The notes under the pieces: model-generated
Databases searched by the model: none
Seen by the model: only the letters and a program-made list of their open reading frames with translations
Told to the model about the DNA's origin: nothing
IMG/VR virus record: IMGVR_UViG_3300036466_000037
Location: 1-31,482 of that record
From: a virus
Length of the DNA stretch: 31,482 nt
Direction: 5' to 3' (one strand)
Position numbers and translations under genes: made by a program
In this document: positions 21,434-28,971 of the stretch, piece after piece
How the letters are laid out: the number at the start of each line of letters is the position of its first letter
How positions within the stretch are numbered: position 1 is the stretch's first letter

Positions 21434-23035
21434 TTAAAAGTCTCCATTAGGTTCGGTTGTAAATACTGTTTGTTCTGTTTCAGTTAGTCTTCCAGTTTCT
21501 TTGTCATACCTGAGATACCCTGCTTCCCCTGTGTCCCCTGAAAACCTATTCTTTAATACTCGAATGGTTGTTAGGTTAGGGTCTTCAGATTGCTGGTCTC
21601 TCTCCAAGCCAATCACCATATCTGATAGCTGTGCAATTGCATGGCTACCACGTAGTTGACTTAAGGAAGTCTTAGCTCCCTCTTCATGCCCCTTACCTTC
21701 AGGTCTCTTAAGGTGTGATACAACGAATAGTCCTATGCCTGTCTCTTCTACAAGGGTACGAAGCATGGTCATAGCCTTGTCTATTAGCTTCCGCTCATCA
21801 CCGTCACCAAGACCAGAAACAACAATGCTGAGGTGGTCAAGGATAATCCAATCACAATTACATCCCCTTGCCATGAAACGGACTCTGGCAATAAGGTTTT
21901 CAATGTCTGAACTACCCCAATGGTCATAAAGAAAAAGCCTCCCAGAACCAACAGTAGCATCAAAGCTGTTACGATATAAGTCAACATCTATGTCTTCCTT
22001 GTTTAAATGTAATGGTCTATTCATGTGGATACCCATGATTCCTAAGGCAGTACGTTTAGGGTTCTCTTCTAGCATCAACATACCTACAGTCTCACCGCTG
22101 TTTAGAAGGTGGTAGGCAATCTCTCTAACTACTGCTGACTTACCTATGCCTGAGCCAGCTGTGATTGTTACAAGCTCACCTCGCCTAGCTCCTAAGGTCT
22201 TCTCGTTAAGAGCATCCCAAGGATACTTAACTGAATCAACCTTAACCTGTGTAGATACTTCTTCCCATAGGTCAGCACCTGAAATGATTCCGTCAGGTCT
22301 GTGTTCTCTAGCATTCCATAGAGAAGAGATAATCTCCTGCTCCTGTCCAGCCATAAGAAGCTCATTAGGGTCTTTCATTGATAGTGTTGCAATCTTTGCC
22401 TTACCACCTTCAAACATCTCAGCACATTCTCGTGCTGCTTTCTGTCCAACATCATCCATATCAAACATGAATACCACTTCTTCAAACTTATTGAGGTACT
22501 CAAGATTCTTCTGAATAGCTTTCTTAGCACCTTGTGCACCATTAGGTACACTCACTACTGCCCACTTATTGTTCTGTGCTTGGCTTACAGTTAGGCAATC
22601 TATTTCTCCTTCTGTAATAACTATCTTCTTACCTGAGTTCCAAAGCTTGGCTCCGAAGAGTTGTGCTTTCGATATATCCCCTAGAATCTTGAAGTCCTTA
22701 TTGGCAAAGCGTATCTTCTGTGCCACTAGCTCTCCGTCTTTTGAGTAGTACGGAGCTATTTGAACAGTCTTACCTTGATACTCACCTACTTGGTATCCAA
22801 ACTTTCTACAGGTATCCTCACGAATCTTGCGTTTGATAATGTCTTTATAAGAACCTGTGATTAATCCTAGGGCTGTCTTTTTATGGACTGACTCAGAGAT
22901 GTCTCCAGCTTCTTGTATTGTTATGCCACATGAAAAACAATGGCTGTGTCCGTCTGTATAAATACCGTTAGCATCACTGCTACCACATCCCTCACAGGGT
23001 ATATGTCTGATAAAGCTGCTCGATTGTTCTTCCAT
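21434..23035 (-). CDS. Primase-helicase (T7 gp4-like)
   Basis: This 533-residue bifunctional replication protein has a zinc-binding primase domain (C14, C17, C33, C36 in CEGCG...CFSCG). A TOPRIM core follows, with KIVITEGEIDCL and VVFMFDMDDVGQKAA. The C-terminal RecA-like helicase has Walker A TITAGSGIGKSAVVREI, Walker B CDWIILDHLSIVV, and FVVSHLKRP with SLSQLRGSHAIAQLSDM in the later helicase motifs. It primes lagging-strand synthesis and unwinds DNA ahead of the gp5-like polymerase. AGAGGATAT precedes the ATG. A strong terminator lies only 10 bases upstream of the start codon, which is odd (see findings). Confidence 0.96.
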   Translation of the reverse strand: MEEQSSSFIRHIPCEGCGSSDANGIYTDGHSHCFSCGITIQEAGDISESVHKKTALGLITGSYKDIIKRKIREDTCRKFGYQVGEYQGKTVQIAPYYSKDGELVAQKIRFANKDFKILGDISKAQLFGAKLWNSGKKIVITEGEIDCLTVSQAQNNKWAVVSVPNGAQGAKKAIQKNLEYLNKFEEVVFMFDMDDVGQKAARECAEMFEGGKAKIATLSMKDPNELLMAGQEQEIISSLWNAREHRPDGIISGADLWEEVSTQVKVDSVKYPWDALNEKTLGARRGELVTITAGSGIGKSAVVREIAYHLLNSGETVGMLMLEENPKRTALGIMGIHMNRPLHLNKEDIDVDLYRNSFDATVGSGRLFLYDHWGSSDIENLIARVRFMARGCNCDWIILDHLSIVVSGLGDGDERKLIDKAMTMLRTLVEETGIGLFVVSHLKRPEGKGHEEGAKTSLSQLRGSHAIAQLSDMVIGLERDQQSEDPNLTTIRVLKNRFSGDTGEAGYLRYDKETGRLTETEQTVFTTEPNGDF

Positions 23036-23044
23036 ATATCCTCT

Positions 23045-23073
23045 AAAAAATAAGGGAGAGCCGAAGCCCTCCC
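23045..23073 (-). terminator. Rho-independent terminator just before the primase-helicase gene
   Basis: On the minus strand an 8-bp stem (GGGAGGGC with GCTCTCCC, one G.U) is capped by a TTCG tetraloop and followed by TTATTTTTT. It lies between the lysozyme gene and the primase-helicase start at 23035, and 17 bases downstream of a conserved intergenic repeat. It is the best terminator in the replication region and should limit expression of replication genes. Confidence 0.88.
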
Positions 23074-23089
23074 AGTTATAAGTTTGTAT

Positions 23090-23131
23090 TTCTAATTGTG
23101 CAACTTGTGGTAATGGTTGCCTTTAGACAAC
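23090..23131 (-). promoter_or_regulatory. Intergenic repeat copy 3 (TTCTAATTGTGCAAC block with upstream hairpin)
   Basis: The plus strand reads TTCTAATTGTGCAACTTGTG at 23090-23109, with one difference from copies at 24858 and 27627. On the minus (transcribed) strand a hairpin, GTTGTC with GGCAAC, precedes the block and overlaps the lysozyme stop codon. ACAAACTTA follows it, as at copy 2. The position between genes, near-identity and orientation suggest a phage RNA polymerase promoter or an RNA processing site. Confidence 0.5.
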
Positions 23132-23596
23132 ATTATGTTTTAGCCAATCCTTTACTTCAAAACTAGGACACGCCTTAGCCACATTAGGAAAATCCTTGTG
23201 TCCCTGCACTATAGCCTTGGGATACATACCCTTAAGCTCCACTAATAAGTCATGGAGTTTTTCAAACTGTGTACTTGTGAAGTTGTTCTCAGCCTTAGTT
23301 ACATCATTGGCATCCACTCCTCCAACCATACATACACCCACAGAGTTAGAGTTATAGCCTTCAACATGTGCCCCAATGACATTCTTTGCACGACCACGTT
23401 CTATGGTTCCATCCCTGCGAATTACATAATGATAGCCAATACAGGCAAAACCTCGCTTCCTGTGCCATTCATTCAGCTCTACTGCACCTATATTCATCTT
23501 GTCTGTAGTCGCTGAACAGTGGATAGCAATCCAATCTGTAGTAGCTCTTACTTTAGTTTTAGAATCGTAGGCGGTTCCTACTACTGTTACTGTCAT
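23123..23596 (-). CDS. N-acetylmuramoyl-L-alanine amidase / lysozyme (T7 gp3.5-like)
   Basis: This 157-residue amidase cleaves the bond between muramic acid and the peptide stem at lysis. Zinc ligands are His-26 (AIHCSAT), His-133 (GHKDFPN) and Cys-143 (KACPSF). Tyr-55 (GYHYV) and Lys-141 match the catalytic Tyr and Lys of T7 lysozyme, and AHVEGYNSNSVGVCMVGG is the usual central block. In T7 the same protein also binds and inhibits the phage RNA polymerase, so dual function is possible but not shown here. Its ATG overlaps the endonuclease I stop (ATGA). Inner-membrane passage probably needs the holin-like protein at 11289-11678. Confidence 0.95.
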   Translation of the reverse strand: MTVTVVGTAYDSKTKVRATTDWIAIHCSATTDKMNIGAVELNEWHRKRGFACIGYHYVIRRDGTIERGRAKNVIGAHVEGYNSNSVGVCMVGGVDANDVTKAENNFTSTQFEKLHDLLVELKGMYPKAIVQGHKDFPNVAKACPSFEVKDWLKHNVV

Positions 23597-24039
23597 GATT
23601 TCTTTTCTTCCTTAAGCCATGAATCAGGAATGCTCTTGTCTGCATAAATGAATCCATGCTTGTTGCACCACATTCCATAGGTGGTTGTACTAAGTTTAGA
23701 GATGCGTGTTTTAGAATTACCAAAGACAAACCTAATGTCTATGTGTGGGTGTTGTGCTTTAACTAAGATATGTTTCTGCCTGTCAGAGGTCAGAAATCGA
23801 CCTTTGGACTCGACCACTATCCCATTCGGTAGCTCCCAATCTGGGTGGTACTTATGTTCTTTGGCTGGCTTGGTATATTTAATAACCATTCCCTCATAAA
23901 CAAAACTCACCCCCTTAGAGGTGAGTGATTTAGAGATTTCAAGTTCAAGCCCAGAGCGATAGCCCTGAGCCAGAGCTATCTTGTCTAGGTTATTGTAGGT
24001 GTTAGAAGTCTTCTGGGTTTTCTTCATCTGACTTTTCAC
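23593..24039 (-). CDS. Holliday-junction endonuclease I (T7 gp3-like)
   Basis: This 148-residue protein carries the catalytic residues of T7 endonuclease I at matching spacing: Glu-32 in RSGLELEI, Asp-67 in YHPDWELPNG, and Glu-77/Lys-79 in VVESKGRF. The T7 equivalents are E20, D55, E65 and K67, a constant offset of 12. The enzyme resolves branched DNA before packaging and helps degrade host DNA. The frame's first start is a GTG at 24039; an ATG at 24027 is an equally good start, and both overlap the SSB gene. The neighbours (SSB upstream, lysozyme downstream) follow T7 order 2.5-3-3.5. Confidence 0.94.
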   Translation of the reverse strand: MKSQMKKTQKTSNTYNNLDKIALAQGYRSGLELEISKSLTSKGVSFVYEGMVIKYTKPAKEHKYHPDWELPNGIVVESKGRFLTSDRQKHILVKAQHPHIDIRFVFGNSKTRISKLSTTTYGMWCNKHGFIYADKSIPDSWLKEEKKS

Positions 24040-24616
24040 TATTACTGAAAGGAGTATCTTCTACCTCTTGTTCAAAACCTTCTTCTTCCTTGAAGCCCAT
24101 AGCTTGTGCACTTAGACCACCAGTGAACTCCACAAGGTTAAGTACCTGCACTGCTTTTAAGCGTAGTGATACACCAGCACCAATCAAAGCTGTATAGAAG
24201 CCGAAGCATTCGTAATTAACCTTAACCACACTACCGCCACCTACGTTGATATCTTTAAGTGGGTGAAGTTTTGCATCAAAGATAGTTGGTCGTTGTTCAA
24301 AGCTGTCACCATTCTTCATGTTGACCTTAGCCTTCATCTTAAAGGTAACCTCTACCTCACCTGTTTCCTCATTAACTTTATACGGAGGGTCAGCCTCACG
24401 AACCTTCTTACCTACATTGTCTTTCTTTGCTTGTGCTACTGAAGCCTCTAGACGTTCATCCAAGAACTTAACAATAGGAGCTGCTGCTTCTGCACCTAAT
24501 ACGACAGTGATTTTGTAGTCACCATCTGGATTGAACTTTGTGTCTGGAGTGTTTAACCAAGGATACTTTGCGACTCCCTTAGGTGTTGTAAAGTTTGGTG
24601 TTTTAATTGTTGCCAT
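24002..24616 (-). CDS. Single-stranded DNA-binding protein (T7 gp2.5-like)
   Basis: This 204-residue protein starts MATIKTPNFTTPKGVAKYPW, typical of gp2.5-type SSBs, with an OB-fold core (VAKYPWLNTPDTKFNPDGDY, then VEVTFKMKAKVNMKNG and VVKVNYECFGFY). The C-terminal 30 residues are strongly acidic and end with Phe (...ENPEDF). In T7 such a tail with a terminal aromatic residue contacts the polymerase and the primase-helicase. AAGGAAACACGCAA precedes the ATG. It coats single-stranded DNA at the fork and promotes annealing. Confidence 0.94.
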   Translation of the reverse strand: MATIKTPNFTTPKGVAKYPWLNTPDTKFNPDGDYKITVVLGAEAAAPIVKFLDERLEASVAQAKKDNVGKKVREADPPYKVNEETGEVEVTFKMKAKVNMKNGDSFEQRPTIFDAKLHPLKDINVGGGSVVKVNYECFGFYTALIGAGVSLRLKAVQVLNLVEFTGGLSAQAMGFKEEEGFEQEVEDTPFSNSEKSDEENPEDF

Positions 24617-24630
24617 TTGCGTGTTTCCTT

Positions 24631-24828
24631 TTAGTGTGTGAAATATCTTGCTTCTAACATCTGTACGTCATAACCATCCTCAAGAAGCTCGTGGTACATA
24701 GTCAGAGGGATGTGATTTCCTTTCTGCCATATTGAGACTGCTCGACCTAATGCACTGCGATACTCTTCAATTGTTTCCATTTCATCTTCCTCATCAATAA
24801 GTTTATCTACCCAATCTGACTGTTCCAT
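24631..24828 (-). CDS. Hypothetical acidic protein after RNA polymerase, 65 residues
   Basis: The frame is open from 24915, but the ATG at 24828 is preceded by AAGAAGGG and gives MEQSDWVDKLIDEEDEMETI, while the upstream extension overlaps the RNA polymerase end and a conserved intergenic repeat. The 65-residue protein is acidic in its first third and resembles nothing I can name. It lies where T7 has genes 1.1-1.3, between RNA polymerase and SSB, and is the first gene after the presumed promoter repeat at 24858-24900. Confidence 0.68.
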   Translation of the reverse strand: MEQSDWVDKLIDEEDEMETIEEYRSALGRAVSIWQKGNHIPLTMYHELLEDGYDVQMLEARYFTH

Positions 24829-24857
24829 AACGACCCTTCTTAAGTTTGTGTTTCTGC

Positions 24858-24900
24858 TTCTAATTGTGCAACCTGTGGGGAATGGTTGACACTTGGCAAC
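24858..24900 (-). promoter_or_regulatory. Intergenic repeat copy 2 (TTCTAATTGTGCAAC block), just after RNA polymerase
   Basis: TTCTAATTGTGCAACCTGTG at 24858-24877 (plus strand) is identical over 20 bases to the copy at 27627. On the transcribed strand an imperfect hairpin (GTTGCC...GTCAAC) precedes the block and ACAAACTTA follows it, as in copy 3. T7 places its first class II promoter (phi 1.1A) at the corresponding point directly after gene 1, which supports a promoter reading. Confidence 0.52.
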
Positions 24901-24902
24901 AT

Positions 24903-27425
24903 TTAGGCAAAACAATAGCTACTATCTATAATATTAGATAAATCTAGTGTTCCCCTTGTTGGTAGTTCAGGCACTGCCTTCTTCTTAGCTGGTGACATAT
25001 AGCTAGTAATCTCATCCCTAAAGTTTTCTAATACATCTTGGTCATACATCTCAATGAATGTCTCACGGACAATACGGTAGAGTTCTTGAGCATCACCAGC
25101 GGTAGTCCCAAAGCTGTCATGAATCATGGCGAAGTTAGTCAGACCTTCTTGACTTGCTCTTACTACTGTAAGTCCCATGTGCGCTGCATCACAAGAATGG
25201 ATGTAATTTGGAGAAATGGCACTAGACATCTTAGACTTATTAAGTTTGTCCTTCTCTTTATACATAGTTAGATACACCAGCTTTCCACTAATAGAAGTCT
25301 TTACTCTTCTAAGTTGTAGGTCAGGGTAGCTTTGCATCACTGGGAAGCCAATAGGTGTAGTCCAGCGAACAGGAAGCTCTTCTGAAGCAGCGATAGAAGC
25401 AGCTGATTGTAGCCATTTCATTGCTTCACCAGCTTTCACCAATACTACATTCACTGACACCCATATAGCCTTGGCTAAGTAACAAGCTCCTTGATATCCA
25501 TCACCAGTGAAGGCAAAGGTTGTCCCTGCTCTTTGACAAGCTTGGTAAGCTGGTCTTAGTATGTCCTCCATCAATTGTGTTTTAAAGCCATACTCTTTAG
25601 AACCATAGGCTAGAGTCATGACAGGTCTCTTGGTTGTCTTGCGGTTAATACCAAAGACTAGCCACTGCTTTGCTAAGGTCTTTGTACCTGCTTTAACGTA
25701 AGCCGTTCCATCCTCATAATGTTTAACCTCATCCTCAGTACCGTGGATAACATCATGATTGACCTGCTCTAACACCTTGTCAGCCACTAGCTTATAGACA
25801 TCTTGAGGTGTATCCATAGGAATCAAGTTGACAGCAGAGCCACCTAGCTCATCTCTTAACTGACTTGAGAAGTGTTGGATACCTGAGCATGAACCATCAA
25901 AGGCTACTGAAATCTTAGATACAAAGCTGTCACCATGCTCAACATAGCCAGCCCACTCAAAGCAGAATGCTAAGAACTGCCAAGGCTTGTCTATCTCGAC
26001 ATCACCAATAGTACCTTGCCATCCTTTATTGTTATAAGGGTCATTAGCAATAGCGACTATCTCTTCTTCATGGTCTAGCACCCACTCAACTCTTTGCTCA
26101 AGTGTTACCTTGTCATAGCCAGCTACGTTAGCTCCTTGGAATGCTAACCACTTCCACCCCTCTTTACCTAAAGGTTTACCTACAGCAAAGCGAAGTAATG
26201 ATTTATGGAAGTCAGCACCCTGTGGATTCAGCTGGGGGACAGCATAGATACGACCACGGAAGTCCAGCTGATACGGAAAGTAAATCTTACGATACTTCTC
26301 GTACCTCTTAGCGATACCTAAAGCCATACTAAAGCTTACTCGTTGACCAGCAATAGATAGGTTCTGAACGTGCATCTTAGCTGCTTGTATTCTCCACTCT
26401 CTCTTAGCTTCTTCATTCGTAGCAATATCATGTGGTTTAGGTGGTAGCTCCATGCCATCTCTTGAAGGAAGACCTGCTACTTCCACCCCTGAATCCCATA
26501 AGACCTTCATCACTTCTAGTACCTGTGAATTAATCTGCCATGCTGTGTGTTGTAGTTTATTAACAGCTTCATAGACAATAGGCATATCAGTGTGGTTAAG
26601 CTCTTCAATATAGTTTCTATTGTCAGACTTAACTAACTGTAGAGGCTTAATGTTTGAACTAATATACCCACCATCATTAGGTGTAGTCCAATCCCTAGGT
26701 TTAACAACCATAGGCTCAAACACTGGTCTTAATGAAGCCATTACATCATTCTTCTTTTCTATCCATGCTAGTGTGCTAGGAAGAGCCTTCACATACTTGA
26801 TAGATTGGTTCTTATCTACTTTCTGGTGTGTAATCTCTACGATACCTATGGTCTCCACACAGACATCAAGCAGTTTAATACCTACATGTAGTCTATCTGT
26901 CCTTGTCCAGTTATCCCATGTAGAAAACTTATCAGCCTGTCTTAAGGCATAGACATGTTTGTAATGGTAGCTACTGCGCTTCTTAGCTCCGACCATAATT
27001 CTTTCATACCGCTGTCTTTCATCTTTACGAATACCTGCAAGACGAACCTCATCTTCTACAGCTGTACCTATAGCAACACCTACGAACTGTAAGGTTCTTA
27101 CACTAGAGATACCAGCCATTAGATTCTTAAGAGTTAAGAAAGCTAAGACATTACTAGGTATATCTTTAACTAGAGGGTAGCAAGCATACCTACGACCTGC
27201 ATTACCTAACGACATATCAAGTTTCCAAGCATCTATAGCTTGGGCAACTAAAGCTACTCTATGACTGACTAGAGTTTGACCATAGCTTGTACTGTCTTCT
27301 GCTCCTCTTTCTACTGAGCCTCTGCTGTTCTTAATGTACTTCTCAGCACCTCTTGAAGTCATCTCTTCTTCAAGTCTTACCTGAGTTGACATTAAGTCTT
27401 CTTCAGTTGTATCTATGGTCATCAT
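24903..27425 (-). CDS. Single-subunit DNA-directed RNA polymerase (T7 gp1-like)
   Basis: This 840-residue enzyme transcribes middle and late phage genes from phage-specific promoters. Motif A is VAFDGSCSGIQHFSS with Asp-510; motif B is RKTTKRPVMTLAYGSKEYGF with Arg-595, Lys-599 and Tyr-607; motif C is MIHDSFGT with Asp-770. These correspond to T7 D537, R627, K631, Y639 and D812. The C-terminus SSYCFA parallels T7's essential DFAFA foot. It is slightly shorter than T7 RNAP (883). AGGAATTATAAAA precedes two adjacent ATG codons at 27425. Upstream lie the attP region and two repeat elements, so its early expression may depend on promoters there or on read-through from the integrase operon. Confidence 0.97.
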   Translation of the reverse strand: MMTIDTTEEDLMSTQVRLEEEMTSRGAEKYIKNSRGSVERGAEDSTSYGQTLVSHRVALVAQAIDAWKLDMSLGNAGRRYACYPLVKDIPSNVLAFLTLKNLMAGISSVRTLQFVGVAIGTAVEDEVRLAGIRKDERQRYERIMVGAKKRSSYHYKHVYALRQADKFSTWDNWTRTDRLHVGIKLLDVCVETIGIVEITHQKVDKNQSIKYVKALPSTLAWIEKKNDVMASLRPVFEPMVVKPRDWTTPNDGGYISSNIKPLQLVKSDNRNYIEELNHTDMPIVYEAVNKLQHTAWQINSQVLEVMKVLWDSGVEVAGLPSRDGMELPPKPHDIATNEEAKREWRIQAAKMHVQNLSIAGQRVSFSMALGIAKRYEKYRKIYFPYQLDFRGRIYAVPQLNPQGADFHKSLLRFAVGKPLGKEGWKWLAFQGANVAGYDKVTLEQRVEWVLDHEEEIVAIANDPYNNKGWQGTIGDVEIDKPWQFLAFCFEWAGYVEHGDSFVSKISVAFDGSCSGIQHFSSQLRDELGGSAVNLIPMDTPQDVYKLVADKVLEQVNHDVIHGTEDEVKHYEDGTAYVKAGTKTLAKQWLVFGINRKTTKRPVMTLAYGSKEYGFKTQLMEDILRPAYQACQRAGTTFAFTGDGYQGACYLAKAIWVSVNVVLVKAGEAMKWLQSAASIAASEELPVRWTTPIGFPVMQSYPDLQLRRVKTSISGKLVYLTMYKEKDKLNKSKMSSAISPNYIHSCDAAHMGLTVVRASQEGLTNFAMIHDSFGTTAGDAQELYRIVRETFIEMYDQDVLENFRDEITSYMSPAKKKAVPELPTRGTLDLSNIIDSSYCFA

Positions 27426-27555
27426 TTTTATAATTCCTATTTAGTGGTAATTATTGGTTCAAATCTTAAGACACCTATAGATTCTTTAAGTCTTCTTTAG
27501 GTATTCCTAAGGTCAGTCTTATTTCTTTTATTACAGATATCGGATGTCGATTTAT

Positions 27556-27585
27556 CTATTGCCTTTGGTCAAGTGTTTGACACTA
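27556..27585 (-). promoter_or_regulatory. TTGACC-type repeat upstream of RNA polymerase
   Basis: The minus strand reads GTGTCAAACACTTGACCAAA followed by GGCAATAG. It matches the segment upstream of the ribonucleotide reductase (16718-16740) and more loosely those at 29404-29430 and 29525-29546. TTGACC resembles a -35 box but no good -10 lies 16-18 bases downstream. It may be a phage promoter or operator. Confidence 0.42.
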
Positions 27586-27626
27586 GATTGTGGCAGATTC
27601 GTCAACTACTCATCTTTTGGCTTTAC

Positions 27627-27659
27627 TTCTAATTGTGCAACCTGTGCCAGTTGGCAACT
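27627..27659 (-). promoter_or_regulatory. Intergenic repeat copy 1 (TTCTAATTGTGCAAC block)
   Basis: TTCTAATTGTGCAACCTGTG at 27627-27646 (plus strand) is identical to copy 2. On the transcribed strand it follows a short hairpin, TGCC-AACT-GGCA. It lies about 200 bases upstream of the RNA polymerase start, so it could allow autogenous transcription of that gene or mark an RNA processing site in the early transcript. Confidence 0.5.
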
Positions 27660-27758
27660 AATTATCTATAAAAAACAGGAAGTTATCGCTAAGTCCCTGT
27701 TGTTTATAGACAAGAGATTAATCACTGTCTTTTCTTACTGTTAATTTACTCTAAATCT

Positions 27759-27818
27759 TGGTGCCCGGAGCCGGAGTCGAACCGGCACACCCATAAGGCG
27801 AGAGATTTTAAGTCCTTT
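27759..27818 (-). other. Attachment site attP core: 3' half of a tRNA-Leu(UAA) gene
   Basis: The minus strand carries the 3' part of a leucine tRNA: anticodon loop CTTAAAA (anticodon TAA) at about 27812-27806, a long variable arm, the T arm GCCGGTTCGACTCCGGC and acceptor strand TCCGGGC with ACCA ending at 27759. The 5' half (acceptor and D arm) is absent, and the 5' anticodon stem strand does not pair with the 3' strand. That means identity to the host gene should begin at the anticodon loop. Recombination there would rebuild an intact host tRNA gene. The integrase gene ends about 100 bases away. GGACTTAAA is repeated 18 bases further upstream (27829-27837), as core-type sites often are. Not a functional tRNA by itself. 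Confidence 0.85.
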
Positions 27819-27861
27819 AACATGCTTTAAGTCCTTGTTTCCTATACACTAACTACTGTTT

Positions 27862-27923
27862 TATGCCACTATTATTGCCACTTCTACCACATCTACCACA
27901 TTTGTGGCACCTACTTTATGCCA
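27862..27923 (-). repeat. Integrase arm-type repeat cluster (TGCCAC / CTACCAC)
   Basis: The plus strand carries TGCCACT at 27864-27870 and 27876-27882. CTACCAC follows at 27884-27890 and 27893-27899, then an inverted TGCCAC (GTGGCA) at 27904-27909 and TGCCA at 27919. The cluster sits between the attP core and the integrase stop codon. Regularly spaced short repeats beside a core site are what arm-binding sites of a tyrosine integrase look like. The function is inferred from position. Confidence 0.55.
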
Positions 27924-28965
27924 ATTTAAGTCTTGGTTTAAAGTTTTCCCTGTAGTTATCTAAGGCAATTTTACCTTCTAATAACTTGTTTGGAGCCAAG
28001 TGCATGTACCTTGCTGTGGTCAATGGAGAGGCATGACCCATCCATTTCTGAATGAACTCCGCAGTCTTGTCCTGCATAGCCATTCGACTTGCACAGGTAT
28101 GTCTTAAGCTGTGCACAACAAACTGTGTATCTTCTAGTAGTCCTAAGGTTTCTCTTAAGAGTGCCCATTGGTCTCTAAGTTTTGATACAGTTAAATCATC
28201 AAATAACTTAGTGTTATTCCAGCGTTCCTCAATGATTGCCTCTACTCTGCTAGTAGCTGGTATAGCACGAGCCTTAGATGTCTTAGTTTCATCAGGGTGC
28301 AGCCCTAGCATACCATTACGATACTCTTTCACTTGGAAGTCTAGTAGCTCCATTCTTCTGAAGCCTGTATCAACCGCAACGACAATGAAATCTCTCAGGC
28401 TGTATAGCCCAAGTCTTTCACAGGTAGCCAATACCTTCAGCTCTTCACCTGCATCCATCCAGCGAATCCTATGAGTACCTGCTGACCTACGCTTCATGTA
28501 AGGGATACTGTCTATCCAGCCCTCACCTGCTGAAGTCTTAAGCATCATGGATAATGCGGAAATCTTTGCATTCACAGTTCCACCAGCATTACCATCATCC
28601 TCAAATTCTTCTACCATCTCACGAATCAAGACTGAGGTAATATTCTCCACAGGCATCTCGTTACCAAAGAACTTCAAGACTGAACCAGCTGTCTTTGTGT
28701 GAGCTGAAGACTTATTCTGTGACCAAGTGTCTTTCACAGTGATGTCATAGGCATCCTTTAATGAGTGACCCACACCTTTACCTATGCTAGTGGGTTTCAT
28801 GCGCTCCTGTAGTGATTGTGAAGACTTCACAGCACCCTTACGGATAGCTTCTTCAAGACTTAAGGCTTTCTCAGCTTCATCTCTTGATTTATAGCTCTTA
28901 CGGAAGCGATTCTCACCACTGCCGATACATACTTCAAAACTATTGCCTCTGTCATAGATAGGCAT
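27916..28965 (-). CDS. int: Tyrosine-family site-specific integrase
   Basis: This 349-residue recombinase has the full catalytic set: Arg-203 in DTGFRRMELLDF, a Lys in DETKTSKAR (228 or 231), His-285/Arg-288 in HSLRHTCASRM, His-311 in MGHASPLTTARYMHL, and nucleophile Tyr-320. The N-terminal 65 residues form an arm-binding-like domain (FRKSYKSRDEAEKAL), followed by a SAM-like core-binding domain (residues 68-155). It should integrate the phage into a host tRNA-Leu gene using the attP core 100 bases downstream. AAGGATAAC precedes the ATG, 7 bases after the regulator gene, so the two are one operon. No excisionase is recognised nearby, though any of the small genes could serve. Confidence 0.95.
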   Translation of the reverse strand: MPIYDRGNSFEVCIGSGENRFRKSYKSRDEAEKALSLEEAIRKGAVKSSQSLQERMKPTSIGKGVGHSLKDAYDITVKDTWSQNKSSAHTKTAGSVLKFFGNEMPVENITSVLIREMVEEFEDDGNAGGTVNAKISALSMMLKTSAGEGWIDSIPYMKRRSAGTHRIRWMDAGEELKVLATCERLGLYSLRDFIVVAVDTGFRRMELLDFQVKEYRNGMLGLHPDETKTSKARAIPATSRVEAIIEERWNNTKLFDDLTVSKLRDQWALLRETLGLLEDTQFVVHSLRHTCASRMAMQDKTAEFIQKWMGHASPLTTARYMHLAPNKLLEGKIALDNYRENFKPRLKLA

Positions 28966-28971
28966 GATTAG

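Larger units (their letters stand above)
27430..27758 (-). promoter_or_regulatory. RNA polymerase leader: non-coding spacer with repeats
   Basis: About 330 bases without a convincing gene lie between the tRNA-like sequence and RNA polymerase. It holds the GTTGCACAATTAGAA block (27627-27659) and the TTGACC block (27556-27585), plus a further TTGACG at 27605-27610. The 66-codon plus-strand frame at 27544-27744 overlaps all of these and looks spurious. I see no strong terminator here, which would allow early transcripts to pass into the RNA polymerase gene. Confidence 0.5.

Noticed and set aside
27759-27840. Complete phage-encoded tRNA-Leu gene
   Set aside because: The 5' acceptor strand and D arm are missing and the 5' anticodon stem does not pair with the 3' strand. 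Only the 3' half is present, as in an attachment site.
28052-28474. Plus-strand 140-residue frame inside the integrase gene
   Set aside because: Ser/Leu-rich shadow of a well-supported integrase with all catalytic residues; no ribosome-binding site.
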